Source: Photorhabdus sp. CRCIA-P01
GTDB lineage: Bacteria; Pseudomonadota; Gammaproteobacteria; Enterobacterales; Enterobacteriaceae
Reading direction: 5' to 3'
DNA: 64,000 nucleotides
Assembly: GCF_003545805.1 (NCBI RefSeq)
Contig: NZ_NMQR01000008.1
Location: 89,448 to 153,447 of the forward strand
Under the pieces are notes generated by a model. The model saw only the letters and a program-made list of their open reading frames with translations. It was not told the DNA's origin and did no database searches. Positions 38,719-51,117 of this stretch are shown piece after piece. Position 1 is the first letter of the stretch, and the number at the start of each line of letters is the position of its first letter. The position numbers and the translations under genes were made by a program.

Positions 38719-39747
38719 ATGGCGCATATTATAACCCCAAAGATCATCATCAGAGAAGACTGGTTGAAACAACTGACAGATGTTATTACCGATCCTGATG
38801 AATTATTACAATTATTATCTTTAGATAAACACCCGACATTGAGTAAAGGTAGCGATGCACGTCGCCTGTTTCCATTACGGGTACCTAGAGCTTTCGCTGC
38901 CCGTATGCAGGCAAACGATCCTGATGATCCGTTATTACTTCAAGTTATAACGACACCAGAGGAATTCACGCTTACGCCGGGTTTTTCCACCGACCCTCTG
39001 GATGAACAACGCAGTGCTGTCCCCGGTCTATTACATAAATACCGTAATCGCGCACTGTTGCTAGTTAAAGGAGGATGTGCGGTTAACTGCCGTTATTGCT
39101 TCCGACGTCATTTCCCATACGAAGATAACAAAGGTAATAAACGCAATTGGCAACAAGCGTTAGATTACATTCAGCAACATCCTGAACTTGATGAGATTAT
39201 CTTCTCTGGTGGCGATCCTTTAATGGCAAAAGATCACGAACTTGACTGGTTAATCAGCAATCTGGAAAAGATTTCCCATATCAAACGACTACGTATTCAC
39301 ACTCGTCTGCCTGTGGTTATTCCTGCCCGGATCACAACAACGCTTTGCGATCGACTGGCACAATCGAGATTACAGGTAATCATGGTGACACATATCAATC
39401 ACGCTAATGAGATCGACCAATCCTTACGGAACAGTATGATGTTGCTGAAACAAGCAGGTATTACGTTACTAAATCAAAGTGTGCTGTTACGCGGTATCAA
39501 TAATCATCCTGATACTCTGGCTGATTTGAGCAACGCTCTGTTTGATGCAGGTATTCTACCTTATTACATTCACGTGCTGGATAAAGTACAAGGAGCCGCT
39601 CATTTTGCGATCAGCGATGAAGAAGCCAAGAGGCTTATCCGGGAATTACTGACAAAAATTTCAGGTTATTTAGTACCACGTCTGGCAAGGGAAATCGGCG
39701 GAGAGCCGAGTAAGACACCTCTTGATTTGGGATTAAGACAAAAGTGA
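38719..39747 (+). CDS. epmB: EF-P lysine 2,3-aminomutase
   Basis: EpmB (YjeK) is a radical-SAM, PLP-dependent enzyme that converts (S)-alpha-lysine to (R)-beta-lysine for EF-P. The 342 residues contain the radical-SAM triad GGCAVNCRYCFRRHFPY (CxxxCxxC), the PLP region HVLDKVQGAAHF and FSGGDPLMAKDHELDWL. It is divergently transcribed from efp, the usual enterobacterial arrangement. Confidence 0.97.
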   Translation: MAHIITPKIIIREDWLKQLTDVITDPDELLQLLSLDKHPTLSKGSDARRLFPLRVPRAFAARMQANDPDDPLLLQVITTPEEFTLTPGFSTDPLDEQRSAVPGLLHKYRNRALLLVKGGCAVNCRYCFRRHFPYEDNKGNKRNWQQALDYIQQHPELDEIIFSGGDPLMAKDHELDWLISNLEKISHIKRLRIHTRLPVVIPARITTTLCDRLAQSRLQVIMVTHINHANEIDQSLRNSMMLLKQAGITLLNQSVLLRGINNHPDTLADLSNALFDAGILPYYIHVLDKVQGAAHFAISDEEAKRLIRELLTKISGYLVPRLAREIGGEPSKTPLDLGLRQK

Positions 39748-39809
39748 CAAAAAATTCATGCCCGGATACTTTTCAGCCGGGCATACCATTCAAATTCTGA
39801 ATGCTATTA

Positions 39810-40151
39810 CTAGCATTTATAGACCTGACCAATCATCTTACTGTCCAATGGAGCAAAGCTCGATAACAGGCTTTCACTCGGACTGGTGACTCCATATATC
39901 ACATTTCCCCCCATGACTGCGGCTTTATTGCGTAAATCATTGGCTGCCCCACGCATTGAGCTGCTTTCATTACTTACACCAGTCATCCAATTGCTTTGAG
40001 TACCTGTTACTTCACCTAATAACTGACACTCACTGCCGGGCTTAGTATCAACAAATCGAACCTGTGAACCACCAGAAGTTAATTGGTTAGTGGTTGTACA
40101 CCCTGCCAATAGTAACAATACTGAAGCACTGAGCAAAACTTTAATTCGCAT
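39810..40151 (-). CDS. yjeI: YjeI family lipoprotein (DUF4156)
   Basis: A 113-residue lipoprotein: signal peptide with lipobox LLAGC (cysteine about residue 18), then SGGSQVRFVDTKPGSECQLLGEVTG and MRGAANDLRNKAAVMGGNVIYGV, which match E. coli YjeI as I recall it. Function unknown. I chose the ATG at 40151, with GAGG 6 nt upstream, over a GTG at 40163. It sits near epmB, as in E. coli. Confidence 0.88.
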   Translation of the reverse strand: MRIKVLLSASVLLLLAGCTTTNQLTSGGSQVRFVDTKPGSECQLLGEVTGTQSNWMTGVSNESSSMRGAANDLRNKAAVMGGNVIYGVTSPSESLLSSFAPLDSKMIGQVYKC

Positions 40152-40410
40152 GTTTTTCCTCACTCATTGTTGGAAATTCGACAATTAATCATCAATATAC
40201 CTTGTTGTACACCAATATCGCAAAAAATAATTTATAAAGTCATCCTTCAGTAAAGTGTTTAGGTCAAAAATATTTTATACCAAGGTGAATACAGTAAGAA
40301 AATAGACAAAAATGATCGAATAAATAACATGAATAAGTTTGATAAATGCTTTATCTTCAAAAAACATAACTCATTAATCAATACATAAATTATCTATCCA
40401 AAAAGCCTTT

Positions 40411-40538
40411 TATACCCTTCATCTTTCAAGCTGCTGCTTTGTTGGCTGCTTTCACTCACCCCAGTCACATAGTTTATCTATGCTCCTGGGGATTCGTTCA
40501 CTTGCCGCCGCGCTGCAACTCGAAATCTATTAGGTATA
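40411..40538 (-). repeat. ERIC element upstream of yjeI
   Basis: TATACCCTTCATC start, TCACTCACCCCAGTCAC and GCTCCTGGGGATTCG core, GGTATA end. It has one extra T in the middle (AGTTTATCTA) relative to the other copies. Confidence 0.88.
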
Positions 40539-41006
40539 TCCATTATATTGAAGACCAAATAGAACACTAAAAATACTATAAGCGCAAAACCTAGCACCTG
40601 TAATTTAAAAAAATTTATCCGCAATATTAAATTTCCCGTTGGCATATTTATGTTTTTTTCTATCGGGTAAATTCAACTCCCATGTTGTAAATGATATTAA
40701 ACTTAACCTACCTCGCTAAAAATACTATTAAAACCTCTGACAACAGTTTTGAGTTGACAATATCTCACGACAATTTTTTATTGAGCAATTATCTGACGTT
40801 ATATCCCATAAAAACTCCACCGGTTAATAGGGTTAAAAGGTTATACTTATATGAATTTCAGGTGAATCTTATTCTGTGTAAATAATGATACTTTTTTAAC
40901 ATGGATTCAAGAAACTGAGTCCCATTTGGATAGAAATACCTCCATTGACACCACGATAATGCGCCATCAAACATTTTCGTGGCATCATAATCATATTTTT
41001 CGACTA
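40539..41006. other. AT-rich spacer between ERIC and the LysR gene
   Basis: About 470 bp of AT-rich DNA. A 64-codon plus-strand frame (40691-40885) has low-complexity composition and no ribosome binding site, so it is not called. Nothing else is evident. Confidence 0.4.
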
Positions 41007-41915
41007 TCACCATCCATCACCAATGTGGATACGCTCTGTCAGATAATCCAGGAATACCCGTACCCGTGATGGGAGTTGCCTACCTTGGCCGACAAAAACT
41101 GCATATATTTCTTCCTTATCGCCAGGATTATAGTTCTCAAGGACAGGTAACAACAAACCGGCCTGAATATCAGCATTCACATGGAAACGAGCCAATCGTG
41201 CTAAGCCAAGTCCTGCTATTGCGGCTTTACGCATGGTTTCTCCATCACCAAGTAGCAAGTTCCCTGAAGGCAATTGTTGCCCCCACTCTTCCGAATCGAT
41301 GAAAGGCCAAGCTTTCATATGACGGGTAAAACCAAAACCAAGTCGATTGTAGCGCCCTAGGTCGCTAGGCATAGAGGGTATCCCCATCCTTTCAAGGTAT
41401 GAAGGAGATCCTACCACAACCATTCGACTTGCCCCCAACTTGCGTACCATGAGACATGAATCGTCCAGAGGGCCGGTACGAATCGCCACATCGCTACGAT
41501 CATCAAGTAAATCCACTATCAAGTCACATAATGAGATGTCGAGTGTGATCTCTGGGTAGCGTTGCAGGAAATCCGGTAGTAAAGGCATCAAGCAATGTTT
41601 TCCAAACGCAACATGACAATTCACACGTATCCGTCCACGTAGCGCGGTTCCCTGATTTGCTTCTTGTTCTGCGGCTATGATGTCCTCCAAAATTCTGACA
41701 CTACGTTCATAGAAAACAGAACCCTCAGCCGTTAACTGAAGTTTACGTGTCGTTCTATTCAACAGCCGTACACCAAGTCGCATCTCCAGTCGATTGATAA
41801 GCTTACTGACTGCTGATGGCGTCATGTCGAGCTTACGAGCGGCGGCGGAGAGACCTTCCGACTCAATTACCTGAACGAATACAGCCATTTCCGTGGATCG
41901 ATTAAATTTGTGCAT
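41007..41915 (-). CDS. LysR-family transcriptional regulator
   Basis: A 302-residue LysR regulator. The N-terminal winged helix-turn-helix is typical (MAVFVQVIESEGLSAAARKLDMTPSAVSKLINRLEMRLGVRLLNRTTRKLQLTAEG), followed by a periplasmic-binding-like effector domain (RGRIRVNCHVAFGKHCLMPLLPDFLQRYPEI onward). It belongs to the broad CrgA/YafC-like branch. Its target is unknown: a LysR gene usually faces the gene it controls, but only degraded sequence lies upstream here. Confidence 0.93.
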   Translation of the reverse strand: MHKFNRSTEMAVFVQVIESEGLSAAARKLDMTPSAVSKLINRLEMRLGVRLLNRTTRKLQLTAEGSVFYERSVRILEDIIAAEQEANQGTALRGRIRVNCHVAFGKHCLMPLLPDFLQRYPEITLDISLCDLIVDLLDDRSDVAIRTGPLDDSCLMVRKLGASRMVVVGSPSYLERMGIPSMPSDLGRYNRLGFGFTRHMKAWPFIDSEEWGQQLPSGNLLLGDGETMRKAAIAGLGLARLARFHVNADIQAGLLLPVLENYNPGDKEEIYAVFVGQGRQLPSRVRVFLDYLTERIHIGDGW

Positions 41916-42568
41916 AGATATTTGAATTTTTTTCCAAAGTACTATGAATAAATGAATTCTAGTCTAATAAGCTCATTTTTTCTAAACTTAAGGAGATATT
42001 TTTTTCTTAGGAATTTTCCCTATGTTAAATCGTTTTTATAACTTAATACCTTAAATCGCTTTTTAAGCTAATGAAGAGGACAATCACTTTGTTAAAGCCG
42101 CAGCTTCACATGGTTCAGGAGCAAGAACATAAACAGTGTTGTACAAACTTTTAATCACGAATACAGCGGTATTACAGAGGAAAGCAGGGAAAGAGAACGT
42201 TATAACAAGAGCGGCCTCTTGTATCGTTTATCGGAACGTCAGCAAAAACAAAGCTGTCGGGAAAGCAGTTCAGCTATCCTAGTGGACTTATCACTCAATA
42301 GACACGGTACCAATTCATCACAATATTGGGAGCAACACCATGGGGAACAACATCGCTTCAACGTGTATTTTTCATATATTACGGGAATACGGGCTTTCAT
42401 CCCTATCTGAAGTCAGAGCCCATACGGAGACCGATATCCAGGCTGATCTCAGCCCGAATATCGGATTTTCTTAAATGCTATTTTTAGCGGGATGGAACTG
42501 TTCACTACGACATTAGTTAGTGACTAATATGGACGTGTAACCCGCTCGGCTAGCAACCTACGCGACTA
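41916..42568. other. Region between the LysR gene and groEL, possibly holding gene remnants
   Basis: About 650 bp with no intact gene. On the minus strand an open stretch without a start (42084 to about 42230) reads ALVITFSFPAFLCNTAVFV and ends in NTVYVLAPEPCEAAALTK before a stop. It looks protein-like and may be the tail of a decayed gene, but I cannot name it. A 63-codon plus-strand frame at 42219-42410 is not convincing. Confidence 0.3.
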
Positions 42569-44227
<1,659 letters not shown>

Positions 44228-44264
44228 TTAAATTCGTTCAGTTAAGAAGATCTAAGCGCAACAA

Positions 44265-44624
<360 letters not shown>

Positions 44625-44640
44625 CTAGTATCATAATAAA

Positions 44641-44673
44641 TCAAATGGGGACTTATTTATGATACTTCAAGGG
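44641..44673 (-). promoter_or_regulatory. Sigma-32 heat-shock promoter of groESL
   Basis: On the minus strand CCCTTGAA (44673-44666) and CCCCATTTGA (44650-44641) are separated by 15 nt. This fits the sigma-32 consensus CTTGAA-N13-15-CCCCATNT and resembles the E. coli groE promoter. The sigma factor gene, rpoH, is also in this window. Confidence 0.9.
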
Positions 44674-44755
44674 CAGGCAAAAAAATATTTTACTTTTTTC
44701 TTGCCCACAGAAAAAAACCGATGATTAAACCGAGCATTCAGAAAATGACCGCTTA

Positions 44756-45259
44756 TCAATGAGGCTTATGCTCGTCATCATCGGGTTTATGGTCTTTCAA
44801 TGTTCGGGAGGGATCATCCTGCTTACGCTCATATTCCCCCTCAAAAGTATTACTATCCCGTCTAAATCCACCGCTATTATGAGGACGATAGAAATTGATA
44901 TGTGGCATCAGTTTCATCACTAATTTTTTTTGAACCGGCGGCAGTAACAGCAGCAATCCAAGGAAATCCGTAAAAAAACCGGGAAGAAGCAACAAGAAAC
45001 CTGCCAGTAAAAGGGAAACGCTTTTTATCATTTCTGCTGCCGGGCTCTCTCCATTAACCAGCCTCTGCTGGATCTGGATAAAATTCTTTATGCCCTGACT
45101 GCGTACCAAAGAGATACCGAAACAAGAAGTAAACAGCACCAGTAACAGGGTTAACAGTACACCTAGTTCAGAGGCAACACGCACAAATAAGGTTGACTCG
45201 ATATAGACAAGCAAAAATATCAGGATAAATGGCAACCAACGCACTTGGTGCTCCTTCAA
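44756..45259 (-). CDS. fxsA: FxsA family inner-membrane protein
   Basis: FxsA is a small membrane protein named for suppressing F-plasmid exclusion of phage T7 when overproduced. The 167 residues have four hydrophobic segments in the first 110 residues (RWLPFILIFLLVYIESTLFVRVA; LLTLLLVLFTSCFGISLV; SLLLAGFLLLLPGFFTDFLGLLLLLPP) and a charged, hydrophilic tail. The position next to groES is the usual enterobacterial one; yjeH, found between fxsA and aspA in E. coli, is missing here. Confidence 0.92.
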   Translation of the reverse strand: MKEHQVRWLPFILIFLLVYIESTLFVRVASELGVLLTLLLVLFTSCFGISLVRSQGIKNFIQIQQRLVNGESPAAEMIKSVSLLLAGFLLLLPGFFTDFLGLLLLLPPVQKKLVMKLMPHINFYRPHNSGGFRRDSNTFEGEYERKQDDPSRTLKDHKPDDDEHKPH

Positions 45260-45413
45260 TTGATTTGGATGAACAGGTTGTATCCTGAATAAATCATATC
45301 AACAAAATCCAAGGGACAACCAAATTAACATTTTTTTAGTTTATTAAAGATATAATTGGGGTCACAGTTATCGTTTTCAATCTTCTGAAAATTTTACCGA
45401 TTAGATTCGTAAT
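45260..45413. other. Divergent promoter region fxsA/aspA, fxsA side
   Basis: The first part of a 362-bp divergent spacer. It should hold the fxsA promoter; no box is assigned with confidence. Confidence 0.4.
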
Positions 45414-45429
45414 TGTGACAAATATCACA
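45414..45429 (+). promoter_or_regulatory. CRP-cAMP site upstream of aspA
   Basis: TGTGACAAATATCACA is an exact TGTGA-N6-TCACA CRP site about 193 bp before aspA. Catabolite activation of aspA is known in E. coli. Confidence 0.75.
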
Positions 45430-45621
45430 TATATCAAATCAGACTAAACAAATACCACTATAAAGTGATCCAGATTCAATGCATTTATTGCTAACCAGCA
45501 TATGATCACGCGGGCAATCTGGTGATGAAGAGTTCATATCATAACTATTGCTGTTGGCAACATAATGATTTAATAAATGCATAATTAGACAGTAAAAACG
45601 TCATCTAATAAGAAGGTTCTC

Positions 45622-47046
45622 ATGTCAAACAACATTCGTATCGAAGAAGACCTGTTAGGTAAACGAGAAGTCCCTGCTGAAGCCTATTATGGTATTCACA
45701 CCTTACGTGCGATTGAAAACTTCCATATCAGTAACAACACCATTAATGATGTACCCGAATTTATCCGTGGCATGGTGATGGTAAAAAAAGCCGCAGCCCT
45801 AGCTAACAAAGAACTGCAAACTATTCCTAAAAAAATTGCAGATATCATCATCAAAGCATGTGACGAAGTACTCTATACCGGCAAATGCATGGATCAGTTT
45901 CCAGTCGATGTATTTCAGGGTGGTGCCGGTACTTCACTCAACATGAATACCAACGAGGTTCTGGCAAACATTGGTCTGGAACTGTTAGGCCATAAAAAAG
46001 GCGAATATGAGTATCTGAATCCCAATGACCATCTGAATAAAAGCCAGTCAACTAACGACGCCTACCCAACCGGCTTCCGTATCGCAGTTTATAACGCCAT
46101 CCTAAAACTGATCGAATCTATTGAACTGTTAATTGCGGGCTTCGGTAAAAAAGCTAAAGAATTTAACGACATCCTAAAAATGGGTCGTACCCAATTACAG
46201 GATGCTGTTCCTATGACACTGGGGCAAGAATTCAACGCATTCTCTATCCTGCTGAAAGAAGAAGTTAAAAACCTAAACCGAACCTCTGAATTACTGCTGG
46301 AAGTTAACCTTGGTGCTACTGCTATCGGTACCGGCTTGAATACCGCGCCAGGTTATCAGAAATTGGCGGTTGAAAAACTGGCTGAAGTTTCAGGTCTACC
46401 TTGCATACCAGCCGAAGATCTAATTGAAGCAACCTCTGACTGTGGAGCTTATGTTATGGTCCACGGTGCTCTGAAGCGCCTGGCTGTCAAACTGTCTAAA
46501 ATCTGCAATGACCTACGTTTGCTTTCTTCTGGCCCTCGTGCTGGCCTGAATGAAATCAACCTACCAGAATTACAGGCAGGCTCTTCTATTATGCCAGCAA
46601 AAGTGAACCCGGTTATTCCAGAAGTTGTGAATCAGGTTTGCTTCAAAGTTATTGGTAACGATATTTGTGTTACTATGGCATCCGAAGCAGGCCAGTTACA
46701 GCTCAATGTAATGGAACCTGCTATTGGTCAGGCTATGTTTGAATCTATCTCCCTGCTAAGCAACGCTTGCCGCAACCTGGTAGAAAAATGCGTTAATGGC
46801 ATCACGGCTAACAAAGAAGTTTGCGAAAGCTTCGTATTCAACTCGATCGGTATCGTGACATATCTGAACCCATTCATCGGTCACCACAATGGTGACATCG
46901 TTGGTAAGATTTGTGCTGAAACTGGTAAGAGTGTCCGTGAAGTCGTGCTGGAACGCGGCCTACTGACCGAAACTCAATTGGATGACATCTTCTCTGTAGA
47001 GAACCTAAAATGCCCATCTTATAAGGCAAAACGTTTTGACGATTAA
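45622..47046 (+). CDS. aspA: Aspartate ammonia-lyase
   Basis: AspA converts L-aspartate reversibly to fumarate and ammonia, feeding fumarate respiration. The 474 residues are of the fumarase/aspartase superfamily, with the catalytic-loop signature [21 protein letters not shown], the segments [16 protein letters not shown] and [14 protein letters not shown], and [24 protein letters not shown] lies before the ATG. It is followed by a strong terminator and then dcuA, so the two genes are partly independent. Confidence 0.98.
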   Translation: MSNNIRIEEDLLGKREVPAEAYYGIHTLRAIENFHISNNTINDVPEFIRGMVMVKKAAALANKELQTIPKKIADIIIKACDEVLYTGKCMDQFPVDVFQGGAGTSLNMNTNEVLANIGLELLGHKKGEYEYLNPNDHLNKSQSTNDAYPTGFRIAVYNAILKLIESIELLIAGFGKKAKEFNDILKMGRTQLQDAVPMTLGQEFNAFSILLKEEVKNLNRTSELLLEVNLGATAIGTGLNTAPGYQKLAVEKLAEVSGLPCIPAEDLIEATSDCGAYVMVHGALKRLAVKLSKICNDLRLLSSGPRAGLNEINLPELQAGSSIMPAKVNPVIPEVVNQVCFKVIGNDICVTMASEAGQLQLNVMEPAIGQAMFESISLLSNACRNLVEKCVNGITANKEVCESFVFNSIGIVTYLNPFIGHHNGDIVGKICAETGKSVREVVLERGLLTETQLDDIFSVENLKCPSYKAKRFDD

Positions 47047-47081
47047 GTTGTTGAATATAATAAAAAATAGCTCTTAGCAAC

Positions 47082-47117
47082 AAGGCACGCAACTCCAACT
47101 GGATAGCGTGCCTTTTT
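47082..47117 (+). terminator. Terminator between aspA and dcuA
   Basis: AAGGCACGC and GCGTGCCTT form a 9-bp perfect stem with a 15-nt loop, followed by TTTTT, 36 bp after aspA. Confidence 0.85.
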
Positions 47118-47186
47118 ACTTCCCTACATGCACAAAGTATTAACCTAAAATTTTCAAATTTTTAATTATTTCAAGGAGTCACTATT

Positions 47187-48488
47187 ATGTTAGCCGTAGA
47201 ATTGATTATCGTTCTGCTGGCCATCTTCCTGGGTGCAAGATTAGGGGGAATTGGCATTGGATTTGCCGGTGGTCTTGGCGTTCTGGTGCTGGCTGTAATT
47301 GGCGTTAAACCAGGGCATATCCCATTCGATGTTATTTCCATCATTATGGCGGTTATTGCCGCTATCTCTGCAATGCAGGTTGCCGGTGGTCTGGATTATC
47401 TGGTTCAGCAAACTGAAAAACTGCTGCGTAAAAATCCAAAATACATCACGATACTCGCACCTATCGTTACCTATTTCCTGACACTGTTTGCAGGTACAGG
47501 TAACATCTCTCTATCAGCACTGCCTGTTATTACTGAAGTTGCGAAAGAACAAGGCATTAAGCCATGCCGTCCACTTTCCACCGCAGTTGTAGCGGCCCAA
47601 ATTGGCATCACCGCCTCACCAATTTCCGCAGCGGTCGTTTATATGTCTTCTCTGATGGAAGGCCACGGCGTTAGCTATATCCATCTGTTAATGGTGCTAT
47701 TACCATCCACTTTCGCCGCTATCGTTCTGATGTCTTTCATCATCTCCTGGACGTTTAATTCCAAGTTGTCTGATGACCCCGTTTACTTAAAGCGCTTGGA
47801 AGACAATCTAGTAACTCTGCGTGGCAGTAAACAAATTGAAGTTAAACCAAAGGCTAAAGCTTCCGTTCTGTTATTCCTGTCAGGTGTTATCAGTGTTGTT
47901 ATTTATGCTATCGTCAACAGCCCAAGCATCGGTCTGGTTGAAGAACCCCTGATGAACACCACTCACGCCATTCTGATCATTATGTTGAGTGTCGCAACTA
48001 TCACGACTACGTTCTGTTCAGTTGATACTGACGCCATTCTGAACTCCAGTACCTTTAAAGCGGGTATGAGCGCATGTATCTGTATTCTAGGTGTTGCATG
48101 GCTAGGAGATACTTTTGTACAAGCGAACATGGATTGGATTAAAGGCACCGCTGGAGACTTAATCCACTCTCAACCCTGGTTGCTAGCGATTATTTTCTTC
48201 TTCTGTTCCGCCCTACTCTATTCTCAGGCGGCCACCGCAAAAGCATTGATGCCGATGGCTTTGGCTCTGAACGTCACACCATTGACCGCCATTGCTTCTT
48301 TCTCCGCAGTTTCTGGGTTGTTTATTCTACCTACTTATCCAACCTTGGTTGCCGCGGTTCAGATGGATGACACCGGCACGACCCGTATCGGCCGTTTCGT
48401 ATTTAATCATCCATTCTTTATCCCTGGCACCATTGGGGTTGCTCTAGCTGTTGCCTTCGGCTTCCTATTCGGCAATATGATCCTCTAA
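47187..48488 (+). CDS. dcuA: C4-dicarboxylate antiporter DcuA
   Basis: DcuA exchanges fumarate, aspartate, malate and succinate across the inner membrane, mainly under anaerobic conditions. The 433 residues have about ten helices and the family features ISAMQVAGGLDYLVQQTEKLLRKNP, TGNISLSALPVITEVAKEQGIKPCRPLSTAVVAAQIGI and SQAATAKALMPMALALNV. AAGGAG is 9 nt before the ATG. With AspA and FrdABCD it completes the aspartate-fumarate-succinate route. Confidence 0.98.
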   Translation: MLAVELIIVLLAIFLGARLGGIGIGFAGGLGVLVLAVIGVKPGHIPFDVISIIMAVIAAISAMQVAGGLDYLVQQTEKLLRKNPKYITILAPIVTYFLTLFAGTGNISLSALPVITEVAKEQGIKPCRPLSTAVVAAQIGITASPISAAVVYMSSLMEGHGVSYIHLLMVLLPSTFAAIVLMSFIISWTFNSKLSDDPVYLKRLEDNLVTLRGSKQIEVKPKAKASVLLFLSGVISVVIYAIVNSPSIGLVEEPLMNTTHAILIIMLSVATITTTFCSVDTDAILNSSTFKAGMSACICILGVAWLGDTFVQANMDWIKGTAGDLIHSQPWLLAIIFFFCSALLYSQAATAKALMPMALALNVTPLTAIASFSAVSGLFILPTYPTLVAAVQMDDTGTTRIGRFVFNHPFFIPGTIGVALAVAFGFLFGNMIL

Positions 48489-48516
48489 TTCTGCCTGCCA
48501 ATAACCGCTTAATATA

Positions 48517-48533
48517 GGGGCGTATACCGCCCC
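48517..48533. terminator. Hairpin after dcuA
   Basis: GGGGCG and CGCCCC form a 6-bp GC stem with a 5-nt loop, 28 bp after dcuA. There is no T-run on either strand, so it is a weak terminator call. Confidence 0.35.
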
Positions 48534-48672
48534 TGCATACTCTCTCCTAAACGATATATTTTCTCTGAAAACCTTCGATGACTGTTTTAATCTTGACCAG
48601 AACACTTTCTGGTCTGGCTGCCTTCGGTTATAGTGCTGAATCTGTCTCATTCGATTAGCGATCATTATCTTT

Positions 48673-50400
48673 ATGATTAAACGTACTCTGATGCTGTTTT
48701 TGCTGCTTTGCAGCGCTCTCTTTAGCCCAATGGCAGCGAACGCCCTGTTTGAACAACCGGGGCAAAATCCATATTTGCCAGTAGATCAGGCATTCATGTT
48801 TGATTTTCAGCAAACAGGCGACAAATTGACGTTAGACTGGCAGATCAAACCGGGTTATTACCTTTATCGCAGACAACTTCATATTGAGCCGCAACAGGCC
48901 ACACTGGGTAAAATCACGTTGCCACAAGGTACAGCTCATCGAGATGAGTTCTTTGGTGAAACTGAAGTTTATTTCCAACAACTCATCGTCAATGTTCCTG
49001 TTACAGAAGCGAACAATAATTCTAATATCGTTGTCACTTATCAAGGCTGTGCCGCCGCAGGATATTGCTATCCACCTGAAACCCGCCTTGTTCCATTGAG
49101 TGCAGTTATTCCATCAAAAACAACTGACGCTACACCTGCTGAACCTGTTCAGAAAACGCCAGAAAGTGCATCCAATGACCAACACCATTTACCTTTCTCA
49201 CCACTCTGGGCAATTTTGATTGGCATCGGTATCGCCTTTACACCTTGTGTATTACCGATGTATCCATTAATTTCCAGCATTATTCTTGGCAGCCAACGCC
49301 CTAAAAGCCTAAAACAGATATTTTGGTTAGCGCTAAGCTATATTCAAGGCATGGCAATCACCTATACGCTACTTGGATTGATTGTCGCAGCGGCGGGTCT
49401 ACAATTTCAGGCCGCACTACAACATCCATATGTGCTGATTGGCTTATCAGTCTTGTTTATTCTGCTGGCTCTGTCGATGTTCGGCCTCTATTCTCTGCAA
49501 CTGCCTTCCGCTGTTCAGACGCGTTTAGTCAACTGGAGCAACCAGCAAAAAAGCGGTTCACTTCTCGGTGTATTCGCTATGGGTGCGTTAGCGGGATTAA
49601 TTTGCTCGCCTTGTACTACCGCACCTTTAAGTGCAATTCTACTCTACATTGCTCAAAGTGGTAATACCGTGGCAGGTGGCCTAACCCTTTATCTTTACGC
49701 TTTGGGAATGGGATTACCGCTCATTGCCGTCACCCTGTTTGGCCATAAACTCCTGCCACGCAGTGGGCCTTGGATGCAGTATGTTAAAGAAGCTTTTGGC
49801 TTCATTATTCTTGCGCTACCCGTTTTCCTGCTGGAAAGGGTTATCGGTGATACATGGGGAATACGATTATGGAGCCTGCTGGCGGTCAGTTTCCTGGGAT
49901 GGGGATTTGCTCTGACGATTAGAAGCCAAAACGGTTGGGTGCGAATCATACAACTGATATTATTAATTCTGATGCTGATAGCTACCCGTCCATTGCAAGA
50001 TTGGTTTTGGGGTACAACGGTCACACAACAATCGCAACATAGTCTCAACTTCCGCCAGATAAATAACTGGCAGGAATTAGAACAGATAATGACACAAAAC
50101 AGCCATAAAACCGTTATGCTTGATTTCTATGCTGACTGGTGTACCGCTTGTAAAGAATTTGAAAAATATACTTTCAGCGATCCACAAGTCCAGTCACAAC
50201 TGGGTGATACCTTACTGTTACAGGCCAATGTCACGAACAACAGCCCGCAACAGAAGCAGCTTTTAGAAAAACTTAGCGTTCGGGGATTACCGACTATTCT
50301 GTTTTTCGATTCTCAAGGAAAAGAGATCCCCGATTCACGGGTAAATGGTTTTATGAATGCAACCCGTTTTAACGAGCATTTGCAGCATCTGCCAAAATGA
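48673..50400 (+). CDS. dsbD: Thiol:disulfide interchange protein DsbD
   Basis: DsbD carries electrons from cytoplasmic thioredoxin across the membrane to DsbC, DsbG and CcmG. The 575 residues have a signal peptide (1 to about 24), the periplasmic alpha domain with its cysteine pair ([14 protein letters not shown]), and the eight-helix beta domain with cysteines in [14 protein letters not shown] and [12 protein letters not shown]. The C-terminal thioredoxin domain has CTAC ([16 protein letters not shown]). In E. coli cutA lies between dcuA and dsbD; here only 184 bp separate them. Confidence 0.97.
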   Translation: MIKRTLMLFLLLCSALFSPMAANALFEQPGQNPYLPVDQAFMFDFQQTGDKLTLDWQIKPGYYLYRRQLHIEPQQATLGKITLPQGTAHRDEFFGETEVYFQQLIVNVPVTEANNNSNIVVTYQGCAAAGYCYPPETRLVPLSAVIPSKTTDATPAEPVQKTPESASNDQHHLPFSPLWAILIGIGIAFTPCVLPMYPLISSIILGSQRPKSLKQIFWLALSYIQGMAITYTLLGLIVAAAGLQFQAALQHPYVLIGLSVLFILLALSMFGLYSLQLPSAVQTRLVNWSNQQKSGSLLGVFAMGALAGLICSPCTTAPLSAILLYIAQSGNTVAGGLTLYLYALGMGLPLIAVTLFGHKLLPRSGPWMQYVKEAFGFIILALPVFLLERVIGDTWGIRLWSLLAVSFLGWGFALTIRSQNGWVRIIQLILLILMLIATRPLQDWFWGTTVTQQSQHSLNFRQINNWQELEQIMTQNSHKTVMLDFYADWCTACKEFEKYTFSDPQVQSQLGDTLLLQANVTNNSPQQKQLLEKLSVRGLPTILFFDSQGKEIPDSRVNGFMNATRFNEHLQHLPK

Positions 50401-50416
50401 TCTGAAGGAGAGCACC

Positions 50417-50989
50417 GTGCAACGAGAACAAGTTCTTAGCCATGCCTTAAACTTACTGGAGCAACATGGCTTATCCATCACAACTGAGATACTTTTTGGC
50501 TCGCTTAACATGGATATCGAATATCTCAAGCAGTTCTGGCCCGATCGGGAAGCTCTGCTTTATGACTGTCTACGTTATCACGGCCAACAGATTGAAGTCT
50601 GGCAACGACAAATATTACTGGATGAAAATCTGACACCAGAACAGAAGCTACTGGCTCGTTATGCAGCCCTTGATGAAAAAGTAAAAGAGAAACGCTACCC
50701 AGGCTGCCTGTTTATCGCGGCCTGTAGCGAATTCCCTGAACCTGACCACCCTATTCATCAATTAGCTGAATTACAAAAACAGAACTCTTCCCGCTACACC
50801 ACCGAGCTATTACATCAACTGGATATTGAAGATTGCGAACTCGTTGCCAAACAGATGGAACTGATTCTGGAAGGTTGCCTGGGTAAGTTACTAGTTAAAC
50901 GGGATATTGATGATATCGCTACGGCAAAACTGCTGGCAGAAGATGTTTTAGCTATTGCCTTATGTCGCAAAAATGGTGCGTTAAGTTAA
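50417..50989 (+). CDS. yjdC: YjdC, TetR-family transcriptional regulator
   Basis: A 190-residue TetR-like protein with an N-terminal helix-turn-helix (HALNLLEQHGLSITTEILFGSLNMDIEYLKQFWPDREALLYDCLRYH) and a C-terminal ligand domain with YPGCLFIAACSEFPEPDHPIHQLA. Its ligand and targets are unknown. I chose the GTG at 50417 (QREQVLSHALNLLE), with AAGGAG 8 nt upstream, matching the E. coli protein. A longer frame from 50357 overlaps dsbD. It is probably cotranscribed with dsbD (16-bp gap). Confidence 0.9.
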   Translation: MQREQVLSHALNLLEQHGLSITTEILFGSLNMDIEYLKQFWPDREALLYDCLRYHGQQIEVWQRQILLDENLTPEQKLLARYAALDEKVKEKRYPGCLFIAACSEFPEPDHPIHQLAELQKQNSSRYTTELLHQLDIEDCELVAKQMELILEGCLGKLLVKRDIDDIATAKLLAEDVLAIALCRKNGALS

Positions 50990-51117
50990 CAAAAATCAGC
51001 CTAAGATGAACAACCACACAAATCCAGGGCAAAAAAAAAGCAAACAATCCGCTTTTATCATTTTTTATCAGAAAGGCATTGACGACTTAGGCTGAATACG
51101 GTTTAATGCGCCCCGTT

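Noticed and set aside
40691..40885. 64-codon plus-strand frame upstream of the LysR gene
   Set aside because: AT-rich low-complexity sequence (Leu, Asn, Thr, Ile) without a ribosome binding site.
42219..42410. 63-codon plus-strand frame between the LysR gene and groEL
   Set aside because: Composition unlike a protein and no ribosome binding site or motif.
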